Of a DNA stretch of 64,000 nucleotides, positions 34,112 through 42,641 are shown in pieces. The notes below the pieces were generated by a model, which did no database searches, was not told where the DNA came from, and was given only the letters and a program-made list of their open reading frames with translations. The stretch covers positions 1 through 64,000 of the forward strand of contig CAJUDV010000005.1 of NCBI GenBank assembly GCA_910585385.1, read 5' to 3'. Source of the DNA: an uncultured Oscillibacter sp. GTDB lineage: Bacteria > Bacillota > Clostridia > Oscillospirales > Oscillospiraceae. The translations under genes were made by a program, and so were the position numbers. Numbering within the stretch: position 1 is the stretch's first letter; the number at the start of each line of letters is the position of its first letter.

Positions 34112-34390
34112 TCATCTTTTCCGGGACTGCCTGGCGGCCGCCTCAGAGAGCTTTTGGGTAATGTATCCGTAGTTTTCCGGCCGGTGGGGAATGGTGCAGC
34201 TGGTGCAGTCCTTGACGCCGGAGTCGGTGTACGTAAACCGCCCGCCGCACTGGTCCCCCATGAGATACAGGGGGCAGTAGCAGAAGAGGCAGTTGAAGGA
34301 ATCCGCGTCTACCCCCTGGTGGCAGGGGAAGAACTCGCAGCTCCTGTGGGAGAAGTGGGAGTAGTGCTTATCGCGCCAGAATTCGTCCAT
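34112..34390 (-). CDS. Cysteine-rich small domain protein
   Basis: A 92-residue protein with about nine cysteines: SCEFFPCH, FNCLFCYCPLYLMGDQCGG and DCTSCTIPH. This fits the cysteine-rich small domain (PF04071) often found beside cobalamin genes in Firmicutes and archaea. The cysteines suggest zinc or iron-sulfur binding; no activity is known to me. The ATG at 34390 follows GAGGAG. It stands upstream of the riboswitch promoter, is transcribed toward it, and follows lysO by about 34 nt, so it may be co-transcribed with lysO. Confidence 0.8.
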   Translation of the reverse strand: MDEFWRDKHYSHFSHRSCEFFPCHQGVDADSFNCLFCYCPLYLMGDQCGGRFTYTDSGVKDCTSCTIPHRPENYGYITQKLSEAAARQSRKR

Positions 34391-34424
34391 GGGAGGGCTC
34401 CTCTCTACATTTAATATAAGGGCG

Positions 34425-35393
34425 TCACAGCGCCACGATGGCGGACACCAGCAGTGGCACCGCCAGGGAGAGAATTACGCCGCTGGTGAAGGAGTAGATG
34501 GTGATCCGCTCGTGGGTGGCGCCGATGACCACGGGAAGAACCGTGTCCATAGCGGCCGCTCCCGGCAGGGCCACGCTCTCCACAAAGCCGATGCGCCGGG
34601 CCACAAGGGGAATGGCCAGGATGGCAAAGACCTCCCGCATGACGTTGGCCAGGAAGCACACGGCGGAGACCGGGAGGGAGTAGGGGGCCAGAAGGCTGGG
34701 GGCCAGGGAGTACCAGCCAAAGCCGGCGGCCACCGCCATGGCGTCCTTGGGACCGATCTCCAGCGCCAGACCCGCCAAAGCCGCCGCCGCCAGAGAGCCG
34801 GCGGCCACCGCCACGGGGATCAGCAGCACCTGAAAGCCTGCGGCCTTAATATCGGAGACAACCGTGCCCTGCCGCCCCATGTCCATCCCCACCAGGAACA
34901 GCAGCAGGTACAGCCCAAGGTCGATCACCTGTCCGCAGTAGGCCACCACGGCGTCCGGGACCAGAAAGTAACCCGCCAGCATTCCCAGGGCCACCGCGCC
35001 TACGATCCACTTGGTCAGGGAGTTGCCGGCCTTTTGGCCGCCCTCGCCCGCCGCCTCGGCGGAGGCGCCGCCGCCCGCCGGAAGACCTTGGCGGTCCAGC
35101 CGCAGTACGAAGCGGCGCAGAAGCCACAGCGCCAGAACGGACCCGGTCATAGCGGCCACGGTGATCAAAAAGGCGGTCCAGCCGATCTGACCCAGGGAGT
35201 CGATGACCTCATCGTCGGCGCCCAGCTTTACCCCCAGAGAGACGATCAGGATCATCAGCGCCGCCAGCTGCAATTTTCCAAGCCAAGGCAGAGGGCGCGC
35301 GCGCACGGGGGGACGGGACCCCAGCCATGCGCCCAGGGCCACCGCGGCGATATAGCCGGTGAGATTCCAAAGCGTGCCGAGAGCGGTATTCAT
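34425..35393 (-). CDS. lysO: LysO-family lysine exporter
   Basis: A 322-residue inner-membrane protein with eight or more hydrophobic segments, matching the LysO (YbjE, DUF340) family. The opening LGTLWNLTGYIAAVALGAWLGSR, LMILIVSLGVKLGADDEVIDSLGQIGWTAFLIT, LLFLVGMDMGRQG and GFGWYSLAPSLLAPY are characteristic, with acidic residues inside membrane segments as in LysO. In E. coli LysO exports lysine. Here it precedes a complete lysine fermentation island, so it may vent excess lysine or work in the opposite sense. A TTGCAC / TATACT promoter lies upstream. LysR encoded just upstream is a plausible regulator. Confidence 0.85.
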   Translation of the reverse strand: MNTALGTLWNLTGYIAAVALGAWLGSRPPVRARPLPWLGKLQLAALMILIVSLGVKLGADDEVIDSLGQIGWTAFLITVAAMTGSVLALWLLRRFVLRLDRQGLPAGGGASAEAAGEGGQKAGNSLTKWIVGAVALGMLAGYFLVPDAVVAYCGQVIDLGLYLLLFLVGMDMGRQGTVVSDIKAAGFQVLLIPVAVAAGSLAAAALAGLALEIGPKDAMAVAAGFGWYSLAPSLLAPYSLPVSAVCFLANVMREVFAILAIPLVARRIGFVESVALPGAAAMDTVLPVVIGATHERITIYSFTSGVILSLAVPLLVSAIVAL

Positions 35394-35428
35394 TCTATCA
35401 CTCCATTTCAGCGGGTTGTATTTTCTCC

Positions 35429-35457
35429 AGTATAGCTGGATTTTACCATTCGTGCAA
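35429..35457 (-). promoter_or_regulatory. Promoter of lysO
   Basis: TTGCAC (35452-35457) and TATACT (35429-35434) on the reverse strand with 17-bp spacing; GGAG sits before the lysO ATG. Confidence 0.7.
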
Positions 35458-35581
35458 GCAAGGAATTATAATAGTATCCATTCAAAAAAATCATAGATAG
35501 TTGTCTTGCGGCGCTCAAAGAGGCCGTCCCGGGGCCTGCCGCTGGACTGCGGCGCGGGTTTCGGGCCCGCTGTATCTGGGG

Positions 35582-36460
35582 TCAAGGCGTCTGCTCCAGC
35601 CACTGGAGCACGAAATCCCGAAAGCAGCGGGTCAGGGGTGGGATGGGGGCGCCCCGGCGGACGGCCAGCCCGATCTCTCGGTAGCGGGGCCGCTCCAGGG
35701 GGATGGCGGTTACATGGCGGTTGGTGCTCCGCACCAGCATCTCCGAGAGAATGCTGACGCCCAGGCCCTGTTCTACCATGGCCAGAATGGCAAAATCATC
35801 GCTGAGGGTGTACTGGATGTTGGGCCGCAGGCCCTCCTCCTGGAAGATGCGGGAGATCTCCATGTCCCGATCCTCCTGAATGAGGATAAAGGGGTCCTGC
35901 GTAAGACGGGCCATAGGGTAACGCTCTGCCCCTGCCAGCGGATGGTCCGGAGGGAGTACCGCCAGCAGCCGGTCCCGCCGGAGCGGGGAGACGTCCAGGC
36001 TGTCCCCCGTTGGAAGGCCCAGAAAGCCGCAGTCCACCAGCCCCCGCCGTACCAGCTCCTCCACTTCGGTGAATTCCCACTTGCTGACCAGCTGGAAGCG
36101 GATGCCGGGGTAAAGGGCCAGAAACTCCTTCATGATTCCCGGGAGCCAGTGGATGGAGACGCTGGTGAAGGTGCCTACCCGCAGCGTGCCGCTGGTGAGG
36201 CCGTGAAGTGCGGAGACCTGGCTCTCCAGGGTTCGCTGGGCGTTGCACAGGGACTGAATGTCCGGCAGAAGGGACTCCCCCTGGGCGGTGAGGACCACTC
36301 CGTCCTTGTTCCGGGTCAGCAGGGTGACGTCCCACTCCCGCTCCAGGTCAGCGATAGACCGGCTCACCGCCGACTGTGTGTACCCCATGTCCTCCGCTGC
36401 CCGGGTAATGCTCCCCAGTTCCACGGCCTTTAGAAAGATCTGACATTTGATGGTGTTCAT
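35582..36460 (-). CDS. LysR family transcriptional regulator
   Basis: A 292-residue LysR-type regulator. The N-terminal winged helix-turn-helix is clear (CQIFLKAVELGSITRAAEDMGYTQSAVSRSIADLEREW), followed by the linker helix and a two-lobe effector domain (RVGTFTSVSIHWLPGIMKEFLALYP, then GLGVSILSEMLV). It is transcribed toward lysO and divergently from a 43-residue gene with its own promoter, the typical arrangement for a LysR target. Lysine or a related amino acid is a possible effector by context only. Confidence 0.92.
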   Translation of the reverse strand: MNTIKCQIFLKAVELGSITRAAEDMGYTQSAVSRSIADLEREWDVTLLTRNKDGVVLTAQGESLLPDIQSLCNAQRTLESQVSALHGLTSGTLRVGTFTSVSIHWLPGIMKEFLALYPGIRFQLVSKWEFTEVEELVRRGLVDCGFLGLPTGDSLDVSPLRRDRLLAVLPPDHPLAGAERYPMARLTQDPFILIQEDRDMEISRIFQEEGLRPNIQYTLSDDFAILAMVEQGLGVSILSEMLVRSTNRHVTAIPLERPRYREIGLAVRRGAPIPPLTRCFRDFVLQWLEQTP

Positions 36461-36503
36461 TCAAACATTCTCTTTTCTCATGCAAAATATGAAAAATATT
36501 CGC

Positions 36504-36532
36504 TTGTGTAATGCTGTGGGCTGGAGTATACT
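36504..36532 (+). promoter_or_regulatory. Promoter of the 43-residue gene, divergent from lysR
   Basis: TTGTGT (36504-36509) and TATACT (36527-36532), 17-bp spacing. The intergenic region is a natural site for the LysR regulator. Confidence 0.6.
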
Positions 36533-36563
36533 GGGTACAGAAACAAGAAAGGAGCATACAGCT

Positions 36564-36695
36564 ATGAAGAAGATTTACGAGTTTGCCATGAAGAAAGAAG
36601 AAGGCCTGGTGTACCTCGCCGGGGTGCCCGCCGCCGAAAAGCGGCTGTATTGGTCCGAGAGTCCCTGGGCCGCCTTCCGCGCCTTGGGCCGCTGA
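36564..36695 (+). CDS. 43-residue small protein, unknown
   Basis: MKKIYEFAMKKEEGLVYLAG followed by VPAAEKRLYWSESPWAAFR and a short basic end. It has every sign of a real gene: a 17-bp-spaced promoter, AAAGGAGC 7 nt before the ATG, and a hairpin directly after the stop. The peptide is amphipathic with aromatic residues near the end and has no signal peptide or transmembrane segment. It lies between lysR and nhaC and is divergent from lysR. Function unknown; a regulator or transporter-associated peptide is conceivable. Confidence 0.6.
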   Translation: MKKIYEFAMKKEEGLVYLAGVPAAEKRLYWSESPWAAFRALGR

Positions 36696-36706
36696 AAAGA
36701 GAAATT

Positions 36707-36738
36707 CCGCTCCACTCCAAACGGAGTGGAGCGGAATC
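36707..36738 (-). terminator. Bidirectional hairpin between the small gene and nhaC
   Basis: Arms ATTCCGCTCCACTCC and GGAGTGGAGCGGAAT enclose AAAC. On the reverse strand they are followed by TTCTCTTTTC, so it should end nhaC; the small gene ends just before it on the plus strand. Confidence 0.7.
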
Positions 36739-36769
36739 ATGTATGTGCGGAAACCAGATTTTGCCAGGG

Positions 36770-38431
36770 TTACGCTGTCTTCTTGCTCTTGTACATCTTG
36801 TCAAGCACAACCATCACCACGACGGTGGAGACGATGGCGATGAGCAGGCAGACGATCTCCGGCACGAAGTCAATCAGGAAGCCGGTAATCACGTAGTTCA
36901 CGAAGGCGATGGCCGCCACGCACACGGCGTAGGGCATCTGGGTTACCACGTGATTCAGGTGGTAGCACTGAGAGCCGGAGGACGCCATGATGGTGGTATC
37001 AGAGATGGGAGAGCAGTGGTCGCCGCAGACCGCGCCGCCCAGGGTGGCGCCGATGCCGACCATGAGGATGGGCACCTCGTTCAGGGCGTCAGCGGTGAGG
37101 TTGGCAAAGCCGCCGGGGGTAAACACGTCCAGCACGATGGGCAGCAGGATGCCGAAGGTACCCCAGGAGGTGCCGGTAGCGAAGCCCAGGAAGCAGGCGA
37201 TCAGGAAGATCACGGCGGGCAGCATCTTGTACAGGCTGGGACCGAAGGACTCTACCAGGCCGGCCACGAAGTCGGGAGCGCCCAGGCCGTACCGGGTCAC
37301 GCCGCCGATGGTCCAGGCGAAGCACAGGATCAGGATGGCGGGAACCATCTGCTTGAAGCCCTCGGGGATGCAGTCCATCAGCTCGGCGAACTTCATGGAT
37401 TTGCGGATCATGAAATAGATGAAGATGATGAGCAGAGCCACAGTGGAGCCCAGAGGCAGACCCACGAAGGCGTCGGTGTTGGCGAACATGCCCAGCAGGC
37501 CTTCGCCGCCGTTCGCGGCGCCGGCATACATCAGACCGCCCACGCAGCCGATGATCAGGATGATGACGGGAATCACCAGATCAATGACTTTGCCGTTGGG
37601 ATTGAACTTCATCTCCTCGGCACCGGCGAAGGGACGCTCGGGCGTGGTGTAGATGTCGCCCTTCTTGGCGTTGTCCTCGTGGAGCTTCATGGGGCCGAAG
37701 TCAATATCCCGCACGATCATGACGATGATGAACACGATGGTCAGGATTGCGTAGAAGTTATAGGGGATGGCCCGGCAGAAGATCTGGAAGCCCAGCTCCT
37801 CGTTGTCGATAACGCCGGTGACGGCGGCAGCCCAAGAGGAGACGGGCATCATGATGCAGATGGGGGCGGCGGTGGCGTCGCACATGTAGGCCAGCTTGGC
37901 GCGGGAGATCTGGTGCCGATCGGTGACGGGACGCATGACGTTGCCGGTGGTCAGATTGTTGAAGTAGTCGTCCACACCCAGAATGGCGGCCAGGATAAAG
38001 GTGGACCACAGAGCGCTCTTCTTGGTCTTCAGGTGCTCCACAGCCCAGTCGCCGTAGGCCTTGGAGCCGCCGGCGCGGATCATCAGGGCCACCATGGTGC
38101 CCAGAACCACCAGGAAGATCAGGATGCCGGCGTTGCCGCCGATGTTGTCACCCAGGTCGGCGATCAGGGCGGTGATGGCGGACACGGGGTTGAACTCCAT
38201 CTGGATCAGGTAGCCCACCAGAATGCCGAGGAACAGGGAGGAGTAGACCTCCTTGGTGATCAGCGCCAGGCCAATGGCCACGATGGGGGGAACCAGGGAC
38301 CAGATGGTGCCGTAGAATTTGCTCTGGCCGTCCTCAGCCGCCAGGGCAAAGGTGGTCATGAGGGGTACCAGGGCATACATGACCAGCAGGACCTTACCGA
38401 GTCTGTCCTTCAAATTTCTCAGGGATTGCAT
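36770..38431 (-). CDS. NhaC-family Na+/H+ antiporter or related ion-coupled transporter
   Basis: A 553-residue polytopic membrane protein. GGAVCGDHCSPISDTTIMASSGSQC is the NhaC-family hallmark, and DDYFNNLTTGNVMRPVTD is the second conserved block. About twelve hydrophobic segments are present. The family includes Na+/H+ antiporters and substrate exchangers such as MleN. The start ATG at 38431 is preceded by AAAAGGAGG; longer upstream reading has no ribosome site. Placement between LysR/LysO and the kam operon makes an amino-acid-linked transport role possible, but the substrate cannot be inferred from sequence. Confidence 0.87.
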   Translation of the reverse strand: MQSLRNLKDRLGKVLLVMYALVPLMTTFALAAEDGQSKFYGTIWSLVPPIVAIGLALITKEVYSSLFLGILVGYLIQMEFNPVSAITALIADLGDNIGGNAGILIFLVVLGTMVALMIRAGGSKAYGDWAVEHLKTKKSALWSTFILAAILGVDDYFNNLTTGNVMRPVTDRHQISRAKLAYMCDATAAPICIMMPVSSWAAAVTGVIDNEELGFQIFCRAIPYNFYAILTIVFIIVMIVRDIDFGPMKLHEDNAKKGDIYTTPERPFAGAEEMKFNPNGKVIDLVIPVIILIIGCVGGLMYAGAANGGEGLLGMFANTDAFVGLPLGSTVALLIIFIYFMIRKSMKFAELMDCIPEGFKQMVPAILILCFAWTIGGVTRYGLGAPDFVAGLVESFGPSLYKMLPAVIFLIACFLGFATGTSWGTFGILLPIVLDVFTPGGFANLTADALNEVPILMVGIGATLGGAVCGDHCSPISDTTIMASSGSQCYHLNHVVTQMPYAVCVAAIAFVNYVITGFLIDFVPEIVCLLIAIVSTVVVMVVLDKMYKSKKTA

Positions 38432-38830
38432 TGCGAAACCTCCTTTTCTCTCTTGGACATCCGGTTCTCTCAGCCGGTGTCCGCGCGAATGAATGCGCCG
38501 GGGATGGGGTTTTGCCTCAGAGTGTATCCCAAAATCGGTTGTGAGTGGAAAAATTTTGGGATATACTCCCAATCAGCCGTCCTGCCTCAGTGACCTCCCT
38601 TCTTTTATAGTCAACAGACTGAATAAAGTATCTGCGGCACGTTCCAACAGCGCCTGACCGCCCTGCCGCGCCGGTTGCATGGCGTCATACGCGGCTGAGC
38701 GGGCTGCCCGGCTGTTAAAACATCCATTTGATGCGCTTTAACGCTGCCGGCTATACAAATGGATACCGCGAGGGGCCGGGAGTAGTTGGACTCCCGGCCT
38801 TTCGCGTTTGCCTCAGGCAGGACGGACGGA
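38432..38830. other. Intergenic region between kamE and nhaC with inverted repeats and a possible mobile-element scar
   Basis: No supported gene. Near the nhaC end AGTGTATCCCAAAAT (38521-38535) and ATTTTGGGATATACT (38553-38567) form a 15-bp inverted repeat with one mismatch, about 90 nt before the nhaC ATG. ATCCATTTG and CAAATGGAT at about 38722-38764 form a second. Between them the reverse strand has an open stretch reading MQPARQGGQALLERAADTLF, which resembles short frames near recombinase genes of clostridial transposons, but it is cut by stops and lacks neighbours. It may be a scar; confidence is low. Confidence 0.35.
38775..38801 (-). terminator. Hairpin downstream of kamE
   Basis: GGCCGGGAG and CTCCCGGCC arms 30-55 nt past the kamE stop. 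On the reverse strand only CCTCG follows, so Rho-independent termination would be inefficient; it may instead protect the 3' end of the kam transcript. Confidence 0.45.
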
Positions 38831-39619
38831 TCACTTGTTCAGGCGGCGAACCAGCTCCTTCGATGTGAAGGTGGCCACATCGTCGGCGTAGGTGCCGGCG
38901 CCGAAGCCGGCGTCGTAGCCCAGCTCTTTGGCCAGGGCGTGGGTAACGCGGGCGCCGCCGCAGCAGAAGATGTACTTCTCCCGGACCCCCTCGGCCTCCG
39001 CCAGCTCAATGAGCTCGGTGAGGTTTTGAATGTGGACGTCCTTCTGGGTGACGGTCTGGGAGACCAGCAGCACGTCGGCATTGACCTCGGCGGCCTTGCG
39101 CAGGAACTCCTCGTTGGGGACCTGGCTGCCCAGGTTATAGGCCTCTACCATCTCATAGCGCTCCAGGCCGTAATGGCCGGCGAAGCCCTTGCGGTTCATG
39201 ATGGCGTCGATGCCCACGGTGTGGGCGTCCGTGCCGGTGGACGCGCCGATGACCACCATCTTGCGGCCCAGGCGCTCTTTTAAGAACTCGTCGGTCTCGT
39301 GCATGTCCATCACCTCGTCGGTGACGGTCTGGACCACGATCTCGTTGTAGTTGACGGTGTGGGTCAGGGAGCCGTAGACCACGTAGAAGGTGAAGTTCTC
39401 ATCCAGCTTCTGCCGCAGGGCCACGTTGGGCTCCGACAGGCCCATCTTCTGGGCCACCAGCACGGCGGCCGCCGCGCCCCGGTCGTCGTCCTTCACCGGA
39501 AGAGTGAAGGAGGTCTGCACCTTGCCGTCGTTCATGGTGTCGCCATAGGGCTTCAAGCGGGTCAGGTCCAGGGTAGTGTCCAGGTTTTTATCGCGAATCT
39601 GATACAGTCCGGAGCTCAT
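38831..39619 (-). CDS. kamE: Lysine 5,6-aminomutase (D-lysine/beta-lysine) beta subunit, B12-binding
   Basis: The cobalamin-binding subunit of the aminomutase that moves the terminal amino group of beta-lysine to C5. The 262-residue protein has an N-terminal dimerisation/PLP-lysine region (GLYQIRDKNLDTTLDLTRLKPYGDTMNDGKVQTSFTLPV) and a Rossmann domain with the base-off DxHxxG motif in IGASTGTDAHTVGIDAIMNRKG (about residues 128-150). CCGGARVTHALAKELGYDAGFG lies at the end. Its ATG overlaps the kamD stop (ATGA). Dependence on adenosylcobalamin links it to the nearby cobalamin locus. Confidence 0.95.
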   Translation of the reverse strand: MSSGLYQIRDKNLDTTLDLTRLKPYGDTMNDGKVQTSFTLPVKDDDRGAAAAVLVAQKMGLSEPNVALRQKLDENFTFYVVYGSLTHTVNYNEIVVQTVTDEVMDMHETDEFLKERLGRKMVVIGASTGTDAHTVGIDAIMNRKGFAGHYGLERYEMVEAYNLGSQVPNEEFLRKAAEVNADVLLVSQTVTQKDVHIQNLTELIELAEAEGVREKYIFCCGGARVTHALAKELGYDAGFGAGTYADDVATFTSKELVRRLNK

Positions 39620-41214
39620 TCAGCGGCACCCCCTTTCATCATGGGTTCCAGGAACGGGTTAAAATAGCCCGGCGTTTTGCTGACAACGCCGTCCAGGCCC
39701 TTGCCGCCGTCGCGGGGGCGCTTGATGTCGGCGAAGATGCCCCGCTCCAGGGTCTCGAAAATGCCCAGCTGCTCGATCTGGCCCAGCAGGTCGGTAGCCT
39801 TTTTGAGCACCTCGTTGGCACGGGTCTGCATGATGCCGCCGTCCTTGAACACAATCTCGCCGCCCAGGTCCTGCATGGTGCGGAAGATATACTGGGCGTT
39901 CTGGATGGCCAGGAACCGGTCGGACAGGAAGGGGGTGTGGATGGCCTCGGTCATCATGCCCAGCAGGTGGATCTTCTGGCCGGTGAGGATGGTCACCATG
40001 TTGAACAGGGCGTCCTGCACGTGGCCCCGGAAGACGTTGCCGGTCATGAACTTGGTGGGAGGCATGTATTTCAACGGCGCGTTGGGGAAGATCTCCCGGG
40101 CCATCTCGGCCTGCGCCAGCTCATACAAAAAGCCGTTTTCCACATCGGGGTCAATCTCAAAGGCATGGCCCAGGCCCATCTGCTCTTCGGGCAGACCCGC
40201 CTTCAGGGCGAAGGCCTCATTGAGGAACTGAGAGGCCAGCACGGTGTGGGCCTCCTCCACCGCGTCGGCGGTGGTGAGGTAGTTGTCCTCGCCGGTGTTG
40301 ATCACCACCCCCGCGTAGGCGTTGATGGCCCGGGAGAAGGACTGGTCCACCAGCGTGCGCTGCATGTTGATGTCCCGGAAGAGGATGCCGTAAAGGGCGT
40401 CGTTCAGCATGACATCCAGGCCCTCGAAGGCGCCCATGGCGGCGATCTCAGGCATGCACAGGCCGGAGCAGTAGTTGCACACCCGGATATAGCGGCCCAG
40501 CTCCTGGCCAACCTTGTCCATGGCCTCCCGCATAAGGCGGAAATTCTCCTGAGTGGCGTAGGTGCCGCCGAAGCCCTCGGTGGTGGCGCCGTAGGGGACG
40601 TAGTCCAGCAGGGACTGGCCGGTGGTGCGGATGACGGCGATGACGTCGGCGCCCTGGCGGGCGGCGGCGGTGGCCTGGGTGATGTCCTCGTAGATATTGC
40701 CGGTGGCCACGATCAGGTAGATCCAGGGGCCGTCCTTTTCGCCGCCGTGAGAGGCGATGAAGTCCTCCCGGCGCTGGCGGCGGGTGCGGATCTTTTTCAG
40801 GCTCTCCTCCACAATGGGGGCCAGAGCGGCGTGAATGTCCGCCTCGGTGTGGACGGGCAGGGCCGTCAGGTCCAGACTGCCGGCGCCGACCTCCTCAGCC
40901 AGGGCCTGGGGGCCCTTGCCAGTCTCCACCATGGCGTTGCCCAGCCAGAAGGCGGCGCCCTGAGACAGCGCGCCCTTTTCCATCAGGTGATCGACGACCA
41001 CGCTGGGCAGGGGCACGCCCAGGCTGTTCTCGCCGGTGATGTCCAAGGCCTCTCCGCCGCTGACACCGTCGATGCCCAGAAGCCGGCAGATGGTGCGCTC
41101 CACGGCCACGGTGGTGTAGCCGTCAATAAACCGCTGGGTCTCGTCGGCGACCTGGGCGGCGTGGGCGCGGGCCTGCTCTACCAGCTTAAAATCAAGGTTC
41201 AGTTTGGATTCCAA
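39616..41214 (-). CDS. kamD: Lysine 5,6-aminomutase alpha subunit
   Basis: The catalytic barrel subunit of the PLP- and B12-dependent aminomutase. The 532-residue protein begins MESKLNLDFKLVEQARAHAAQVADETQRFIDGYTTVAVERTICRLLGIDG, nearly identical in pattern to known KamD starts. The start codon is TTG at 41214, supported by that match; its ribosome site is weak. Later blocks include LIVATGNIYEDITQATAAARQGADVIAVIRTTGQSLLDYVPYGATTEGFGG, the substrate/PLP-phosphate region. A strong hairpin lies between kamA and this gene. Confidence 0.95.
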   Translation of the reverse strand: MESKLNLDFKLVEQARAHAAQVADETQRFIDGYTTVAVERTICRLLGIDGVSGGEALDITGENSLGVPLPSVVVDHLMEKGALSQGAAFWLGNAMVETGKGPQALAEEVGAGSLDLTALPVHTEADIHAALAPIVEESLKKIRTRRQRREDFIASHGGEKDGPWIYLIVATGNIYEDITQATAAARQGADVIAVIRTTGQSLLDYVPYGATTEGFGGTYATQENFRLMREAMDKVGQELGRYIRVCNYCSGLCMPEIAAMGAFEGLDVMLNDALYGILFRDINMQRTLVDQSFSRAINAYAGVVINTGEDNYLTTADAVEEAHTVLASQFLNEAFALKAGLPEEQMGLGHAFEIDPDVENGFLYELAQAEMAREIFPNAPLKYMPPTKFMTGNVFRGHVQDALFNMVTILTGQKIHLLGMMTEAIHTPFLSDRFLAIQNAQYIFRTMQDLGGEIVFKDGGIMQTRANEVLKKATDLLGQIEQLGIFETLERGIFADIKRPRDGGKGLDGVVSKTPGYFNPFLEPMMKGGAAE

Positions 41215-41274
41215 ATACGCTCACATCCAATCATCTGTTTATTGGGGGACTGGGGATACGCAAACCGGGCTGCG

Positions 41275-41304
41275 CCCGCGGGTCCGCTTGGGCGGACCCG
41301 CGGG
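41275..41304 (-). other. Strong GC hairpin between kamA and kamD
   Basis: CCCGCGGGTCCGC and GCGGACCCGCGGG are perfectly complementary around TTGG, in the gap after the kamA stop. No T tract follows, so it is not a normal terminator. It may stabilise the kamA message or reduce ribosome access to the weak kamD start. Confidence 0.65.
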
Positions 41305-41319
41305 TGGGACCAGTGAGGA

Positions 41320-42585
41320 TTATTCGTGGTGAACACGCTTGTGGCGCTCCAGATTGGCGGGCTCCATGGAGAGGGCCTGGCCCCGCTCCAGTCCGGCAAC
41401 GCCCATGAGCTCCGTCTTGCGCTTGCCCTCACGCTCGGCCTTGCAGTATTCGCACTGGCAGGTCTCTTTGTAGTTCTCGGGCTCGGTGTAGGTGGTGATG
41501 ACGCCCTCGTAGTTGCGGAGCACGACCTTATGCGGCGTCTGAGAGATGACGTACTGGGGCATAACGGGGGTCTTGCCGCCGCCGCCGGGGGCGTCCACCA
41601 CGAAGGTGGGCACGCAGAAGCCGGAGGTGTGGCCCCGCAGAGCCTCGATGATCTCGATGCCCTTGCTGACGGGGGTGCGGAAGTGCTCCAGACCCATGGA
41701 CAGGTCGCACTGGTAGATGTAGTAGGGGCGGACCCGGATCTTGACCAGCTCGTTGACCAGCTTCTTCATGGTGTGGACACAGTCGTTCACGCCGGCCAGC
41801 AGCACGCTCTGGTTGCCCAGGGGGACGCCGGCGTCAGCCAGCATCTGGCAGGCCTTGGCAGACTCGGGGGTGATCTCGTTGGGATGGTTGAAGTGGGTGT
41901 TCAGCCAGATGGGGTGATATTTCTTCAGCATGGCGCACAGCTCGGGGGTGATGCGCTGGGGACAGACCACCGGGGTGCGGGAGCCGATGCGGACGATCTC
42001 CACGTGGGGGATCTCCCGGAGCTTGGAGATGATGTACTCCAGCCGCTCGTCGGAGCAGAGCAGGGCGTCGCCGCCGGAGAGCAGCACGTCGCGGATGACG
42101 GGCGTCTTGCGGATGTACTCGATGGCCTGATCCACCTGGTCCACGGGGAGTCCCGCGTCCTTCTGGCCGGCGAAGCGCCGACGGGTGCAGTGGCGGCAGT
42201 ACATGGAGCACTGGTCGGTGATCAGCAGCAGGCAGCGGTCCGGATAGCGGTGGGTCAGACCGGGGGCCGGGGAGTCCTCATCCTCATGGAGGGGGTCCAG
42301 CAGATCGGAGGCCGCCTGGTGCAGCTCAGACCCGGTGGGGACGGCCTGCTTGCGGACGGGATCGTGGGGATCGTCGGGATCGATCAAGGAGAGATAGTAG
42401 GGGGTAATGGCCATGCGCAGGGTGCCCAGGCAGGCCTTGACGCCCTCCTCCTCCTCGGGAGTCAGGGAGACGTACTTTTTCAGGTCCTCCAGGGTCTCGA
42501 CGCGGTTTTTAATCTGCCATCTCCAGTCGTTCCACTCAGCGTCGGTGACGTGGGGGAACAGCTCAGCGCGGCGGGAAACTTTCAT
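41320..42585 (-). CDS. kamA: L-lysine 2,3-aminomutase (radical SAM, PLP)
   Basis: First step of lysine fermentation: L-lysine to L-beta-lysine. The 421-residue protein carries the radical-SAM cysteines in CSMYCRHCTRRR, LLSGGDALLCSDERLEYI, the SAM-site segment and the PLP lysine in the C-terminal part around CVPTFVVDAPGGGGKTPVMPQY. Three C-terminal cysteines (CQCEYCK) match the zinc/4-helix end of KamA. GGAGGT precedes the ATG at 42585. KamA is oxygen-sensitive, which fits an anaerobe. Confidence 0.97.
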   Translation of the reverse strand: MKVSRRAELFPHVTDAEWNDWRWQIKNRVETLEDLKKYVSLTPEEEEGVKACLGTLRMAITPYYLSLIDPDDPHDPVRKQAVPTGSELHQAASDLLDPLHEDEDSPAPGLTHRYPDRCLLLITDQCSMYCRHCTRRRFAGQKDAGLPVDQVDQAIEYIRKTPVIRDVLLSGGDALLCSDERLEYIISKLREIPHVEIVRIGSRTPVVCPQRITPELCAMLKKYHPIWLNTHFNHPNEITPESAKACQMLADAGVPLGNQSVLLAGVNDCVHTMKKLVNELVKIRVRPYYIYQCDLSMGLEHFRTPVSKGIEIIEALRGHTSGFCVPTFVVDAPGGGGKTPVMPQYVISQTPHKVVLRNYEGVITTYTEPENYKETCQCEYCKAEREGKRKTELMGVAGLERGQALSMEPANLERHKRVHHE

Positions 42586-42641
42586 GATGGGTTACCTCCA
42601 CTTTTTATTTCGCGGGCCGGACCCGCGTCCGGGGGAGAGGA

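Noticed and set aside
38600..38765. Short frame MQPARQGGQALLERAADTLF on the minus strand
   Set aside because: It resembles sequence near transposon recombinases, but it is short, has no own start signals and no adjacent recombinase. It is mentioned only as a possible scar.
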